A DNA stretch of 64,000 nucleotides, from positions 852,567 to 916,566 of the forward strand of contig JAQFVV010012673.1 in the NCBI GenBank assembly GCA_028023455.1, written 5' to 3'. Positions within the stretch are counted from its first letter, which is position 1; each line of letters begins with the position of its first letter. The stretch comes from Epiperipatus broadwayi. Its lineage: Eukaryota; Onychophora; Udeonychophora; Euonychophora; Peripatidae. The translations under genes and the position numbers were made by a program. Below are positions 22,700 through 37,882 of this stretch, one piece after another. The notes below the pieces were generated by a model. That model saw nothing but the letters and a program-made list of their open reading frames with translations. It made no database searches and was not told the DNA's origin.

Positions 22700-23609
22700 T
22701 AACTACTTGATTTATTCTTATTATATATCCGGGTAAAATCACAATAAAAATTAAAAAGTTCATCATACATTTTTTTCTTATTTTTACATTACCTGTCTTG
22801 TTTTAATGAGGATTTTTGAAAGTGATTTAACTGTGGGCTCAATCAGTTTAGCTTAGTTTTGCTTAGATTTTGTAATTAACATTTTATTCATTAGTACATT
22901 TTTTCAAGTTCAATCATTTATCTCAAGTGATTGTAACTACTCTGTGATTTAAAAAAACGAAAAAAGTTACTCAAATCAATATTATAAATTTGTTTTAAAC
23001 GCACATTATTATATTAAATAATATTTACTAAGGCTGTAACCTCAAGAATATACGTCTGAAAAATGCGAAGGTAGGGACCTCTACAGGTCATAACCACAAG
23101 CTTACTCTATGGAAGAAAATATTTAATTCTTAAATACTCATTAACTTGGAGTTTGGTTGAAAAGATAACCAATTAATAGTATAAACTAATTAATAGCACT
23201 GAGCTAGTTTTCGCAAAAAACCCAAGTCAACGAGTGTTTAAGAATTATGTAGTTTGTTGGAAAGAGTTAATAAGTTGAGATTCAAATCAATATTATAAAA
23301 ATGATTAAAAGCAATATTTACATAATTTTAATAAAATAGCATTACCATTTACATTTATTATTAACACTCCTTGATTGCTACATGTTTTTCATGTCTTCTA
23401 TATGAAATAGGTTTTCCTTTTTGCAATTTAGAAAATGTCTGAGTGCACTTTTTATAAGGTTCAGCAGAATGACAGAAAGTGCACCCAACAGAGTCTAAAG
23501 GTGCAAAAAGAATAAAACTATTTTGTATCACAGATGTGAAAATTTTTTCACAATCAAATTACAAATCCAAATAAAAGGAAAAATTCATATTATATTAATT
23601 CAATAGCAA
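22700..23609. other. AT-rich DNA without visible genes
   Basis: No feature recognised. Confidence 0.5.
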
Positions 23610-23795
23610 GTTTCTCCATGCAATACTGCCACCTAGTGTAAGCCATAGTAATTGATAGATGTTAGAAGGCTAGTGCATCAAAATCCTTATCAAGTGTCTA
23701 CTCATCCACTAGATGGCAATATTGTTTGCAGAAAGTTGCTACTATGTTAACAGATCATGTAAGCATAAGAAATAGTGATTATGTGAACTTACAGT
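23610..23795. repeat. Truncated family A fragments
   Basis: A minus-strand tail (TTTCTCCATGCAATACTGCC, CTAGTGTAAGCCATAGTAAT) runs into a plus-strand AAGCATAAGAAATAGTGATT end. The hammerhead block is missing. Confidence 0.6.
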
Positions 23796-24449
23796 GTGAT
23801 TTAATACATTTATTGTTGTCAAAACTGAAAGCTCATGCAAATGAAAATTATAATGGAATTTATGGAAGTGTTTAGTTGCCATTGAATTATTACATCCCAA
23901 AGGTAGAAACAATCTTTCAGTGCATGTTAATTTAGTTATTCAAATGTTTTCATGCATTTGTCAATCTCATGCATAAACATATTTTTTGAGCTTTCTGGCT
24001 GTAATTTAATTTTTACCCTTCAACAGGGTTGCAGTTTCTTTATTTTTGCTGGTGAAGATTTTGTAAAGTTCAACATTTGGTTTTAATATTTAAACCTTTA
24101 TTCTATATTAGAATTCAATAAATTGGGCTTTGTTTGAGAGAAATATAAGTTGACAAATAAAAGAATATCATAAAAAATCATACCTAATTTTGTTAAAGTA
24201 GAAAAATATTATAATGTAGGTTAGAGTGAAATATGTAACAATAACAATTACTGTTTCTTATTGCCTGATTATTATAACATGATTAGAAAAGTAAATTCAT
24301 TTGTTAAATATGAATGAATAATTATAAAGTCATTATAAAGCTATGAAATTCTATTCTAAAATTTAAAATTGCATTTATATTTATTAAGATTCCACAAATG
24401 TCCTGTACTACGGTGTTTGACAAAGCATAATAATTGTAAAAATAGTAGC
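23796..24449. other. AT-rich DNA without visible genes
   Basis: No feature recognised. Confidence 0.5.
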
Positions 24450-24790
24450 AACTTTCTCCATATGACATGCCACCTGGTGCAAAACATAATAATCAATGAA
24501 TGTTAAAGGGTTTGTGCACAAAGTTCTTTATCTAGTGCTTACTTATCCATTACCCCAGAATAGTTTCTAACATGTGGAATCATCACTGAGAAGTCTAGGA
24601 TCTGACACTATCTATATGTTTGATAAAATGTATTTCTTTAGCAGCTATCTTTTATCTTTTTAGTTAACTATAATCTATGAGTTCAAAATAAAAAAAACAC
24701 AGTAATATTTTATCCAACGTTATTTGCTTGGCTAGTAATATAGATCTGAATCCAGTTCAGTATCTATATATTTTGGTGTCTGTGGTTTTT
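24450..24790 (-). repeat. Family A copy, decayed
   Basis: Minus-strand unit with the tail, a hammerhead-like block near 24555-24600 (GAAACTA present; CTGATGA reads GTGATGA) and the upstream ATCTGAATCCAGTTCAGTAT region. Inactive by core changes. Confidence 0.65.
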
Positions 24791-26554
24791 TTTCATAACC
24801 AGCACCACCATCATCCTTTGGCCAAAATTGGTATTAATCTTTCTGATTACAGGACCGACATTTTATCAGCCCAGAAGTCAAAAAAATGAATTTGCATCTT
24901 TAGCCCTCTATTGAGAGATTTTGCTAACTTTTTCCTTTAAATTTTAAACATCAAAGTATATTTGTCATATTTCAATTTTAAAAAAATTCTGAAGATGTCA
25001 GGATAATAAAAAAAGCAGGAATTTCAAAATATGGTAAACTCCACAATGATGAGTGATCATTGCATACTTGTCAGTCTTGAACTTTGTGATAACTTTTTGA
25101 TATTAGTTCAAAAATATTATGAATGACTAAAAATTTGATGTTTTGAGAAGTTTATAGTTATTTTTGAATAGTAATTGTGTGATAATTATTACAAATTAAA
25201 AATATATATTATTATACATGTATTATCTACAGAAATCTATTATTTTTAAATATAAAAGACTAAATTTTCTGAGAGACATTACCTTGGAAATTGCATTTGT
25301 GTGTAATATGATTTTTCTAGAAAATTTCATTAATAATTTCTTAAAAAATGGAGCAATATCTTAAAAATTATTAAACAATTTTAAACTTCTAAAGCATAAA
25401 TTGATAGATTTACTAGGTATTAATAATTATCTATTAAGGTAATAAAAACAAGCATCAAACAAAAAAGATTTCATTTATTTTGCTAATTCACTTTATTTCT
25501 ACCAGCAGTTAAATGACAAAATGGAGCTTTCTTTTAATTAAAATCTAATTTTTGAAATAATTCCCAAAATCTAATGTGATTTTTACAATATCATTTAATT
25601 TCTAAATAAAAATATCTATCAAATGAAGTCAATTTTATTATATTCTGTTGAATAATAATGGTTTAATATTAAAATGAAAGTTGAAAGCTTATATCAAGTA
25701 AGAACAAACAAAACTGCCACAGTACAGGAGGGTTAAGCCACTTTCCTTGTTTTTTTTTTTTAAAATTTCTGAACTTGTATTTTTAAAAATTAAAATATAT
25801 AAATAAATAAGTGGAATCATGAAAATATTAAGAACTATACAAATATTTTGTAAAAAATAATATTAAAATAAATTATAGAGCAAAACCTTATTTTCTTATT
25901 ACTAAGAACAATGAAAATGAAGATTTACAATCAGACTCACAACTGTTCTCTCAAAAAAGCTACCAGTTAGTGCTTTGGGACAGAGCATCAGCTTCTTTGA
26001 AAGAAATTAAATCTATAAGATATTGACCTCTTTAAAGATTTTTAAACTAATAAATCAGTGTTATTTTAAATTTCATTTTTAACCATCAAATCAATACATA
26101 TTTGGTTAAATTGCCTCACAGGCATTTATAAGGAAGCAAAAGAAGGCTGAAAATCATCAGCATAATTTTCAAATGAAAATTGTGTTTTAATAGTCTGTTA
26201 AAATATAACTCTTAAAGTACAATATTGTAGTATTTAAAAGATTAAATTGAGAATAATAATAATGGTATCAGTTCATTTGATGCAAAATAAAAGTATTTTC
26301 AAATAAATTTAATTTTAGAATTTTCCAAGCGGGCTTTTCACTCTTTACTACCATATTCATTGCTCATATTAAGTGATGTTTTACAACTTAAACATGTCCA
26401 ATAAAATTCCACTTGTGATTTAATTAAAAGCTTTGGAAACATTGATTGGGAATAAGTTCTATCTCTAACTTAACACACACACTATGTGAAACAATCAGGG
26501 ATAACTTTACATTTTGACATTGCTAGGCAACAATCTTACCAATAATTAATTGAT
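24791..26554. other. AT-rich DNA without visible genes
   Basis: No open frame above background and no recognisable repeat. Confidence 0.5.
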
Positions 26555-26770
26555 AGTCCTAAGCCTAAACAAATATTTGCTTATAATCTATTATAACTCT
26601 TTTGTTCTGACTTTAAAGAGAAGAAAAAGAAGATTGTTTTCCTTTTAACTCATTTTGGTATAAGTCCTAAGCCTAAACAAATATTTGCTTATAATCTATT
26701 ATAACTCTTTTGTTCTGACTTTAAAGAGAAGAAAAAGAAGATTGTTTTCCTTTTAACTCATTTTGGTATA
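26555..26770. repeat. Perfect tandem duplication, 108 bp x 2
   Basis: Units 26555-26662 and 26663-26770 appear identical, each starting AGTCCTAAGCCTAAACAAAT and ending TTTTGGTATA. The perfect identity implies a recent event or an assembly artefact. Confidence 0.9.
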
Positions 26771-26933
26771 AGGATTTAAATCCAGACTGTTATATTTAAT
26801 GATATGAGGATTTAAAAGTTCATATCTTTTTTTTAATATTCTGTATTTAACATTTCATCTACCCAAAGATTTGTATATGATAAATTAAATATTTTTATGG
26901 ATATATAATTATATAAACAATAGAAATAAAGGG

Positions 26934-26968
<35 letters not shown>

Positions 26969-27370
26969 CAATACAAATAATAAATATACTAGTAATAAAC
27001 TTTTATATAGTCTTTCTATCTGCAGCATTACTTCTGGGTAATTCCTTAATCCTACTCAACTTCTGTTAAATTCAAAAAACATGACAGAAGCGTCACCAAC
27101 TCAAATCCCACGAATCCCAACTTTTAACTTTAATAGCTTATCTATTAATTATATTCATTTTATTTCTATTTATTAAAATTACCTCCTTAATTTTTTTATT
27201 ATGGTTTCCCTCTTCATGAAGAATCTTAACACTTTCAAGATCAAACTAAAATTTATATTTACATGTCCATTCATGATTTAAGAAAACTGAATCTGTCACT
27301 AAATCATTATATATATATATATATATCTGTCACTAAATCATTCTTATTTTTGTTTATATATATATATATA
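26771..27370. other. AT-rich DNA with (TA)n arrays
   Basis: (TA)n at about 26937-26967, 27308-27326 and 27357-27371. Around the second array, a CTGTCACTAAATCATT segment is repeated directly. Confidence 0.6.
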
Positions 27371-27420
27371 TTAATGCTCCTTTAATCTTTTTTCAATACT
27401 ACAGCTCGATTCACCTATAT
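27371..27420 (-). pseudogene. PLE GIY-YIG fragment at a (TA)n array
   Basis: Minus strand reads IGESSCSIEKRLKEH and then a stop. It matches the IGESRCTLEKRTKEH segment of the fragment at 47923-48227 and the YIG half of GIY-YIG domains. Too short to be more than a relic. Confidence 0.6.
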
Positions 27421-29019
27421 ATGATAACATACATCCACAAAAAATAGATATACAGTATTACTTTGTTGCTTGGCAGGTATGACATTTAAAAATTATTCAT
27501 CATATTTATTAACATTATTTGTAGCACAAAATGAACCATTAAACACATCCTTATGTATATATAAATAGCCTTAAAAAATTTCACTTCAGCATTCGAAATA
27601 TATAAAATAGATGTTCATTTTGTATTCTAATGTTTGAAAAAATAAAGGGAAGCAGGAATAAATTAATTCTTCAAATTTTTTCATATTTCTGTTTTTCTTT
27701 TACATTTTTTAAATCAAATTTTCTTGATGAATTATCAAGTATATTCTGTTAAAATGCATTGAGAATTTTTGATATAACTTTTGAAGCTCTGAATATAAAT
27801 TTATTGTTTATGGAACAACTGATAACGTAAATGAAAACACTTGTTCCCACAGAACCTAGTTTGAAAAATACTACTTTATTTAATGGTGTTTTATCTCTAT
27901 TATAACAAGATGATAAAGAAAAGAATATTAACCCGCTAAGATTTCTTTATTTTAATTTATTATTAATTCTTTAAATCACATTTAATTATTTTCATTTTAA
28001 TCAAAAAAATTTAATTTCATTGGCATTAAAAAATTTACTATCTAAAGATCATCTGACATTTGTGCATCAGAATTAAAGGATAATTTGAAAGCTCTTAAAT
28101 TAATCCTCCCACCACTGAGTTAAATAATACATAATATCTGAAATGCATAAACTTTGACTGAGACATAGCACCATGATCAAGAATGGAAAATTAAGATTAC
28201 TATTTTTTTTTCTAATAAATAAAATTTGCTACAAAGCTATAAAGTTTACTGTGTTATTTTATATATTATTTTTATGTTTCATTCTTTTTAACAAACAGAA
28301 TTAATCAAAACTGTAATTTTACTTTTAATTTACTATTGATTTTCAACAACTTACAACCTGTCATTTTCTCACATTCAAATATAACATTATTTTATTAATT
28401 TAACCTGAAATCAGATAATTTGTTTCATTGAAGACACAACTGTTTTTCATTCTCATCATATGTCATTACCATTCTTTGTCTCCCTTTATATATATATATA
28501 TATATATATTAGCGTAAATATATATATATATATGAATATATATATTAGCAAAATCACTATCACATGTGAATTGATAGTAATCAATAAAAATAGTAAACTT
28601 TAAGTACTTCCAGCATTCAGTATTCAAACAATAACATCTGTTAAAAATTATGTATAAGTGTATATATTAATAAATTAAAAATGTTCAAGGCTAAATGGGT
28701 TTCTAAGTAATTGTTAAAAATCAATCACTACTTTAAATAAATACATTAATAATTATTACTTAACATTTATTAAACTAAAGATTATCGCCAGTCTACTTTT
28801 AAAAATAAATATTACCCACACAAGAAAAAAGTAGATATATTAATATTTAACTGAGGTTTAAAGTTTATATTTGAAGAAAGTATAATTTCTTGTTAAAAGA
28901 GATGATTACTAATAACGATGATCAATTTTTTCTCAAACGATTAGTACCACATTATGATAGCAGAAAGTTTGAGACTTGTAAATCAAAGTAAATATTGAAC
29001 AAACAATAAAAACATTGTG
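27421..29019. other. AT-rich DNA without visible genes
   Basis: Short (TA)n arrays near 28489-28533. Nothing else recognised. Confidence 0.5.
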
Positions 29020-29100
29020 AGAGAGTGAGATCTGGTCTAACTGAAGAGTGCGGTTGTGGCATGAAATGGACTTTGGAAATCATTTGTCTTTCTCGGGTGT
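29020..29100 (+). repeat. Family B fragment with hammerhead-like motif
   Basis: CTGAAGA at 29041-29047, GTGC/GCAT stem II and GAA at 29062-29064 are preserved; stem I and stem III are weak. It is recognised by alignment with other family B copies. Confidence 0.45.
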
Positions 29101-29523
29101 TTTTATTCTTATGTTTGCAGAAAATACGGTAGAATAGAAATTTTAAATATATCTAAAAAAAAATTAATATAAAAAATGAGACATGAAGTTAAGTTATTCA
29201 ACATATTTATGTGTAATTAAAACACAAACATATTAATTAACCTTTAGTTGAGATTTAAATTTTATATCTGGTTTAGGGATATTCTTTAGTTTAATAAATA
29301 TTTAATACCAATAGCTAATTTGTTTGCCTTGAGTTGTTGATGACAAAGTTTTGAATGCAGAAAATTTGACACTTGCAAAGGAAGCTTAGTCAAGGAGACT
29401 AATATGACATGTAGAGTTTCCCTGTATCATTTTTTTCTAATGGTGGATTAACATAATCAAGATTTTCAATGAAATGGCTGGCTAAAAAGTCGTAGGTTGG
29501 AGTAGTTTGAAGCCTGTCCCTAT

Positions 29524-29871
29524 ATAATATTCTGAACAATTTTATTATTTTAGAATATATACAAAAACGTTCAAAGTTAGACTTTAATATTTACTTGAAC
29601 CATAATTTCACAGCTTAAGGTGTGTCTGAAATACAAAGCTCTTTCTTGATAGTTTGCAGGACACTTGATACAATAAATAAATAATCATTTGCTTTCAAAT
29701 ATTTTTCTTTGGTTTCCTCTCATATGAACTCTGCTATGTCACAAACATTTGCAGTACAAAAAATTCAGACCACCCTTTCTCACCATATATGCATTTTGAT
29801 AATGACTTTTACTAATCTGGTGAGTTAGAATAACAAACTCCTGAATCTGCATGACATTTCGATAGCTGGGA
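29524..29871. repeat. Direct duplication, copy 1
   Basis: About 345 bp starting ATAATATTCTGAACAATTTT and ending GATAGCTGGGAA is repeated at 30685-31020 with small indels. This copy runs directly into a family B element at its right end, while copy 2 does not. Confidence 0.88.
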
Positions 29872-30060
29872 ACTGAGCACTGATTGTATATATGTGTGGA
29901 GATGGTAATCTGGATCAACTGATGAGTTCTGGTTTAGCACAAAATACGTATATTGGCAATTATTTATATTTTTAACATGTGTGTGATCAGGTGGGTCAGC
30001 AATATGAGATGGCATGGAGAGTTGATGGTCATGTGAAAGTCTGAGTTTAAATCCCTATAT
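29872..30060 (+). mobile_element. Family B repeat copy with hammerhead-like motif
   Basis: About 190 bp from ACTGAGCACTGATTGTATAT to GTCTGAGTTTAAATCCC. The motif at 29914-29958 has ATCAA, CTGATGA (29919-29925), a stem II that pairs except one position, AAAAT where GAAAT is expected (G12 changed to A), ATACGTAT as stem III, A, then TTGGC. Confidence 0.7.
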
Positions 30061-30684
30061 AATCAAATATTGTTATTTTGTGTTTGTATAAACTCAGAAT
30101 AAACATGAATTTGCAGAATTACAGTTAAATATTTATTCAACTATATATACACAATGTGTTTATATGTCCATATTACAATAACAACTAATTTAATACCAAA
30201 CACTTCCAGCTATATTGTGGTAGTTTGCCTCAAGTTAGACCAAATTTTTATAACTTTCCAGTACAAAGTAAACTTATGTTATTGCTATAATACTACTGTG
30301 AACATTGTGAATATTGCCATGTAGTTCTGAAATATTTTTTATGATGCCTGGTTTGATCTCCAAAAAGATTGCCATTTTACAGTTGTCTTTTCATTAATGG
30401 TAGCAGACAGTTATGCTGAACATCTTCAGATATTGACCTGTTTCTGTCTTTGGTTAGTTTATCTGTCCATTCATTGGTTAGTTGCAATGAATGTGGAATC
30501 TGGCGAGTTGATTGTTTGAAGGTAAGTTGAGACATGATACATATATATGTCAATGGCAGGATGTAAATTATTGAAAATAAATTTAAAAAAATATAAAATT
30601 GAAAATGATAATTTTGATAAATTATTTCTTAACTGTAATAAAATGTAAAAACTAATGCAAAAATACATTAACAAGATTAACATC
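30061..30684. other. AT-rich DNA without visible genes
   Basis: No feature recognised. Confidence 0.5.
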
Positions 30685-31020
30685 ATAATATTCTGAACAA
30701 TTTTATTATTTTAGAATATATACAAAAACGTTCAAAGTTAGACTTTAATATTTACTTGAACCATAATTTCACAGCTTAAGGTGTGTCTGAAATACAAAGC
30801 TCTTTCTTGATAGCTGCAGGACAAATAAAATACTCATTTGCTTTCAAAATTTTTTTGGGTTCTTTCTCATATGAACTTCTCTATGTCACAAAAATTTACC
30901 AGTACAAAAATTCAGACCACCCTTTCTCACCATACATGCATTTTGATAATGACTTTTACTAATCTGGTGAGTTAGAATAACAAACTCCCGAATCTCCATG
31001 CCACTTCTGGTAGCTGGGAA
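30685..31020. repeat. Direct duplication, copy 2
   Basis: Second copy of the 29524-29871 segment, same orientation, about 1.16 kb downstream. Confidence 0.88.
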
Positions 31021-31644
31021 ATCTTCCTTAATTATTTAGTTAGATAATATAGTGTCCAACAATCTATGTTTAACTGCACAGTATGATTCATTCAGTTAAT
31101 TAAATTGCTATTTTTGTTTTTACCCTTTTCACCTGAAAATTAATCAAAAACATCTGCTAAATTAAGGGTTTCCAATCTTTTTGATGCACATAATGCTCTG
31201 GCTTCTCGTAAATTAACTAGTATTCTATTAATTATAATAAAAAGTAACCATTTGGAGAATATATCATGTAGTACATTGAGTGTAGGTGCAATAGAGGTAT
31301 TCCTTGAACAGGCTCCAGTCTGATAATTTCACTATTTTGAATCCTCACTGGGCATTTTGAGTTCTTGACCCTGCAGTAAGAGAAAAATCTATTCAACCTT
31401 GCTATGTCCATGTCTATAAAGAGAATGTTACTATGCTGGCTATAAGACAGTTCCAACATGGAATAGACTTGTAATGTTAATAATATAAATATTTTTGGAA
31501 TATATTAATAGCATAATGAACTTATTTATTTGATACCACCATACCTTCTGGATAAGCTTTTCATATTCCCAAAACATATGAATACCCCAGTTGAGAGTTC
31601 CTATGCTAAAATATTTAGAATTATGGTGATATATATATATATAT
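31021..31644. other. AT-rich DNA without visible genes
   Basis: A 75-codon minus-strand frame (31232-31459) has no recognisable similarity. A (TA)n array precedes the next element. Confidence 0.5.
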
Positions 31645-33718
31645 TGTAACGGTATATGCCGTTACATTAATTTAAAATTTAAATAATTTTTTTTCTTAAG
31701 TTTGTAAATAAAAGCTAAAAAAAATTAAAGAGTTGTTAAATGTGTATACGTATATATATTCGCACAGATGCAAAACTTTAAAAATTATTTTTTTTTTTCA
31801 AAAAAATATATATTTGAATGTACTTTTTTTATAAAAAAGTACAAGATCTAAAGATAAAATATTTTTATAAATGGAAATATGTTTATTAATTAAATGAAAA
31901 GCAAACTAGCCCTTGGGGCTCTTATATAAAAACTCAGATAAAGATATAGATAAGAAAATATCAAAAAAATAGAATGTCCAATAGATGCAGTAACCAATTG
32001 TTTGGACCTTAATGGAAATTATTGGAACAGGAAACTATGTTCAATGAATCCAGAGGAGTACTATTTACAGCTTGATTGTTTTGAGAGGCATAATAAAAAG
32101 CACTTGTCACCCTCTCTCACTTATTTAAAAATAAATTACTGTAATACCAATATAGAACCAGCTAAGGCCACCTCCAGAACAACAGGCCAGTCTTCAAATG
32201 GAAACGTCATGGGAATTGGCACCAGGAATCGGGATTCTTCTACTGTAAGACATGAACTGTAAAATCTAAAAGTAGTTAAGAACTTTCATTAAGATTGGAC
32301 AAGCTTTTAATATTTAGCTAATTTAGATTTTAAAAGTAACTTTTATTTGACTTAAGTTTCCAAATTAATTATTGTTTAATTTTTATACATGAGTTTGCTA
32401 AAAATCATTTTCATTCTCTTTTTTTATTTCTATTAATATTTATTGTATAAATTATGTAAATGCATTAAATTTAAGTTGGGTATAGATGCTTGCATAGATT
32501 CGTTATCGATTAATTATGGTTTTGTTTTCATATTTGATTAAAATATATAGACATTCGGTAAATAACGATACATTACGATATCTAAAATGTATTTATTCGG
32601 ATGTCTTTTAAGTTATTAGTGTCAATGTGGCAAATTATGATGAATGCTATTGGGTTTCTTGTAAATTCCCTCTGCAATTACATCAATGACTTTATATTTT
32701 GATCGTTTATGTTTATTTTGAAATGTTTTCAACCATGTAATCTATGTAGCCGATCTATACTCAACATTAAAAAACAAACTTTTATAAAATTCATCTATGC
32801 AAACTTATATAAATGTTAAATTTAAGTTGGGCATGAATGGCTATATAGATTTGTAAAGTTATATTAATTAATTAAGGGAGTGTTAATCTTAGGTTATTTG
32901 TTTCATAGTTAAATTGGGTCAATGGATGGGATATATTGGTGTAATTAGTAGATGTAGTATGAGATTCGCTATGGGCAGGATCGATTAAATGCCGCACACC
33001 CCCTTTTTGCCTATGGAAGAGATAGTAAGATGGAAAACACAGTCCCTTCCTATGGAGTTTTTTTTATTGTTCTTCTTGCCGACAGATGTAGCATTCCTGT
33101 TTGATTGAGAGTCAATGTCTTCTCTAACCATACTGTTCAGATGTACATTTCTGACAGTATGGTATTTTGTGCTGTCATATTTCATTCTGCATTGAATACA
33201 TCGATGTATCAGATGAATTGACACCAGTTTGACTGCGAACTTTTGGCCTAAGGTTAAATAAGGGATAGAATATTTTCTTTTCAAATGCAATCTATGTAGT
33301 TAGTTCATACTTGACACTCTTAAAAAATATTATTAAATTCATCTGTGAGAATGGTTTTAAGTTTTAAAATAATAATTTAAAATAAAAGTTAATATTAAAA
33401 ATCTAAAATAATAAATGTTTATTCCTCAAATTCTAAATGATTATATATGTGCGTCAATAAATGTTGTTTGTGTGTTAATTAATGGCAGTGGCTTTTATTT
33501 TTTTATATTTAAGATATAGATTAAATAAAAATACATATTATTATCACTGCATCTCCACTGAGCTAGTGGCAAGGGCTGATGGTCTTAATAATAAAAGTTG
33601 GATCTTTAACAACACATATCTGCCTACTCTATAAATTTTTTAGGTTCAAGTAACCTAGTGGCACTCTGTTGGCAGATACGGTAAGATTGCAACTTCCACT
33701 TTTTTCCAGACCATTATA
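31645..33718. mobile_element. 2.07-kb TG...CA element, copy 2, inverted relative to copy 1
   Basis: Starts TGTAACGGTATATGCCGTTA after a (TA)n array and ends GACCATTATA before another. The right end read backwards (TATAATGGTCTGGA) matches the left end of the 8319-10555 copy (TGTAACGATCCGGA) with CG to CA/TG type changes. The block near 33430-33490, with GCGTCAATAAATG and GGCAGTGGCTTTTATTTT, is the reverse complement of 8540-8600. An 86-codon open frame at 32002-32262 inside it is unrecognised and not conserved in copy 1 by eye. Confidence 0.7.
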
Positions 33719-34370
33719 ATATATATATATATTTAAGGTCTAAAAACTGTTCCAAATGTTTTATCCTTTTCTTCAGCAATATGTACATTTTCTTTTATCA
33801 AACAGTATTGCAGTTATCATCAACAAATTTAGGTCTACTCAATATCATTGTGCTTACTTTTGCTAATAGATCTGAACTCTTATATTTGTGGGAGAAACAT
33901 AAACCACATTATATATAACTCATATCTATGCAATTTATGCACACAATTGAAAGAAATGAAGGATTTATTAAGCTATAACTGGGATATTTATAGAACTTTT
34001 TGCAAATGTTTAGGCAAGAAAGAAGGCAACATAAAACACATTTTATAGCTTTTTCTATTCAAAGTTTTATATTTTACTGTGAACATGAGTATGGTTTATT
34101 TTATGTAGAGAAAGTCATCTTGTATCTAGAGACCTGTAATTACTCTGGCAATAATATACATTAAGCTAAATCTGGAGCAGGAAGCTGTTAGTGGTAAACA
34201 CATTTGTATCTTTCATGTGACATACTATCACGCTTGAGTATCAGATGCAAAATGCAGGTTGATATCATGAACAAACATTTGTCATTTCATTAACAATAAT
34301 GAAAATCTATTTTAGTTAACTGTTGTGTGCATATATATAAATATATTAATGAAATCAAGTTATCCATATA
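33719..34370. other. AT-rich DNA without visible genes
   Basis: Begins with (TA)n. A 66-codon frame (33848-34048) is unrecognised. Confidence 0.5.
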
Positions 34371-34874
34371 TAATGAGTGTGTCAATAGCTGTAAACAAGC
34401 TTATTTTATTTTTACTGATAAATGCAGTAAAATAAGCTCACTTTTTTTTTTGCTGATAAAAAAATCTTTATCTACAGTTTTCTAGACCTATCTTCATTCC
34501 CAAAACAGCTCTCATCAGTGAAGAACTAGGAAATCCAGACATCAGATCCAAAACCCAAACTAAAGCCCATCATTTATTTAATACTTAACTATTAAGTAGA
34601 AATATATGAAATTTTCAGACATCTATATGTCTTCAAATCCAGCTTTCCACTCAAGTAGAACTAAATTCAAATTTACCATATATTAATAGCCTTAGCATTT
34701 TAATATAGCCAAAGTTTTAACAGCCAAACTATAATATTATTGATATCAAGACATACATCATGTGACTTATTTAGTTTGTATTTACAAATGTAATATAAAG
34801 AGTGTGCTAATTTGCAGCATATATCGGTAAAACTAAAAAATAAAATGAACTTGTTTAGAGCTATTAACACACTC
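34371..34874. mobile_element. ~0.5-kb MITE-like element
   Basis: Ends are imperfect inverted repeats of about 30 bp: GAGTGTGTCAATAGCTGTAA on the left and, on the other strand from the right end, GAGTGTGTTAATAGCTCTAA. A hairpin with AGCTTATTTTA arms lies just inside the left end. The same end family occurs at 57785-57908. No coding potential. Confidence 0.7.
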
Positions 34875-35059
34875 TTTATAACTCTTTATAATATATATAT
34901 ATTATTAATGTAAATGCATACAATAAATGTTTTAACATGAATTTTGACGTGATCTCATTTATATATCGGTTGAAAATATAATTATCAGCAGCAAAACATA
35001 TATGTAAACAGAAAGATTTGAAATACCAGGCACTCTTATACCTGAAGCCCAATTGTAAA

Positions 35060-35345
35060 GATAAAGGATTTGAACTCAGACTTTCAAGCAAATTCAGCCA
35101 TGTACACTATCTCATACAACTGAGACACATGCAACAAAGATAAATAATCAGCAATATACATATTTCATGCTGAACTAGACCTCATCAGTTGGTCCAGATT
35201 ATCATCTCCCTTACATATATATAATCAGTGCTCAGTTTACATTAAGATAGCTAATCCATATATTCAATGGACAGACTTCAATCTACTCCAACTTCCAACT
35301 CTTCAGACATCCATACCATTGAAAATCTGATGATAGAATTTCCAA
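35060..35345 (-). mobile_element. Family B repeat, near full length
   Basis: About 285 bp from GGATTTGAACTCAGACTTTC through the hammerhead to TTGAAAATCTGATGATAGAA. It includes the TTAAGATAGCTAATCCATAT and CAATGGACAGACTTCAATCT parts seen only partly in other copies, so it gives the best view of unit length. Confidence 0.7.
35150..35193 (-). ncRNA. Hammerhead ribozyme-like motif, family B
   Basis: Minus strand: ACCAA, CTGATGA, stem II partly disrupted by a GGTCT start, GAA, ATATGTAT as stem III, A (cleavage triplet ATA), TTGCT. Core bases are all intact; stem I keeps three pairs plus one mismatch. Confidence 0.6.
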
Positions 35346-37757
<2,412 letters not shown>

Positions 37758-37882
37758 TATATACTGCTGTTCAAGTTTAATAATAGTTCTCTGGAAGAGA
37801 TATATACTGCTGTTCAGGTTTAATGACAGTTCTCTGGAAGATGTATATACTGCTGTTCAGGTTTAACAGTAGTTCTCTGAGA
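37758..37882. repeat. Minisatellite, ~43-bp unit x 3
   Basis: Units begin TATATACTGCTGTTCAGGTT at 37758, 37801 and 37844 and end TAGTTCTCTGGAAGA with few changes. Confidence 0.88.

Noticed and set aside
32002-32262. 86-codon frame inside the second TG...CA element
   Set aside because: Not preserved by eye in the sister copy at 8.3-10.6 kb and no recognisable domain.
33735-33800. Minus-strand CTGAAGAAAAGG followed by AAAACATTTGG, similar in wording to PLE hammerheads
   Set aside because: No stem II and no GAAA; could be a very old relic but not supportable.
34484-34530. Minus-strand CTGATGAGAGC with a downstream GAAG and GGTC resembling a hammerhead
   Set aside because: GAAA is changed to GAAG, stem II has no convincing pairing and stem I pairs only in part.
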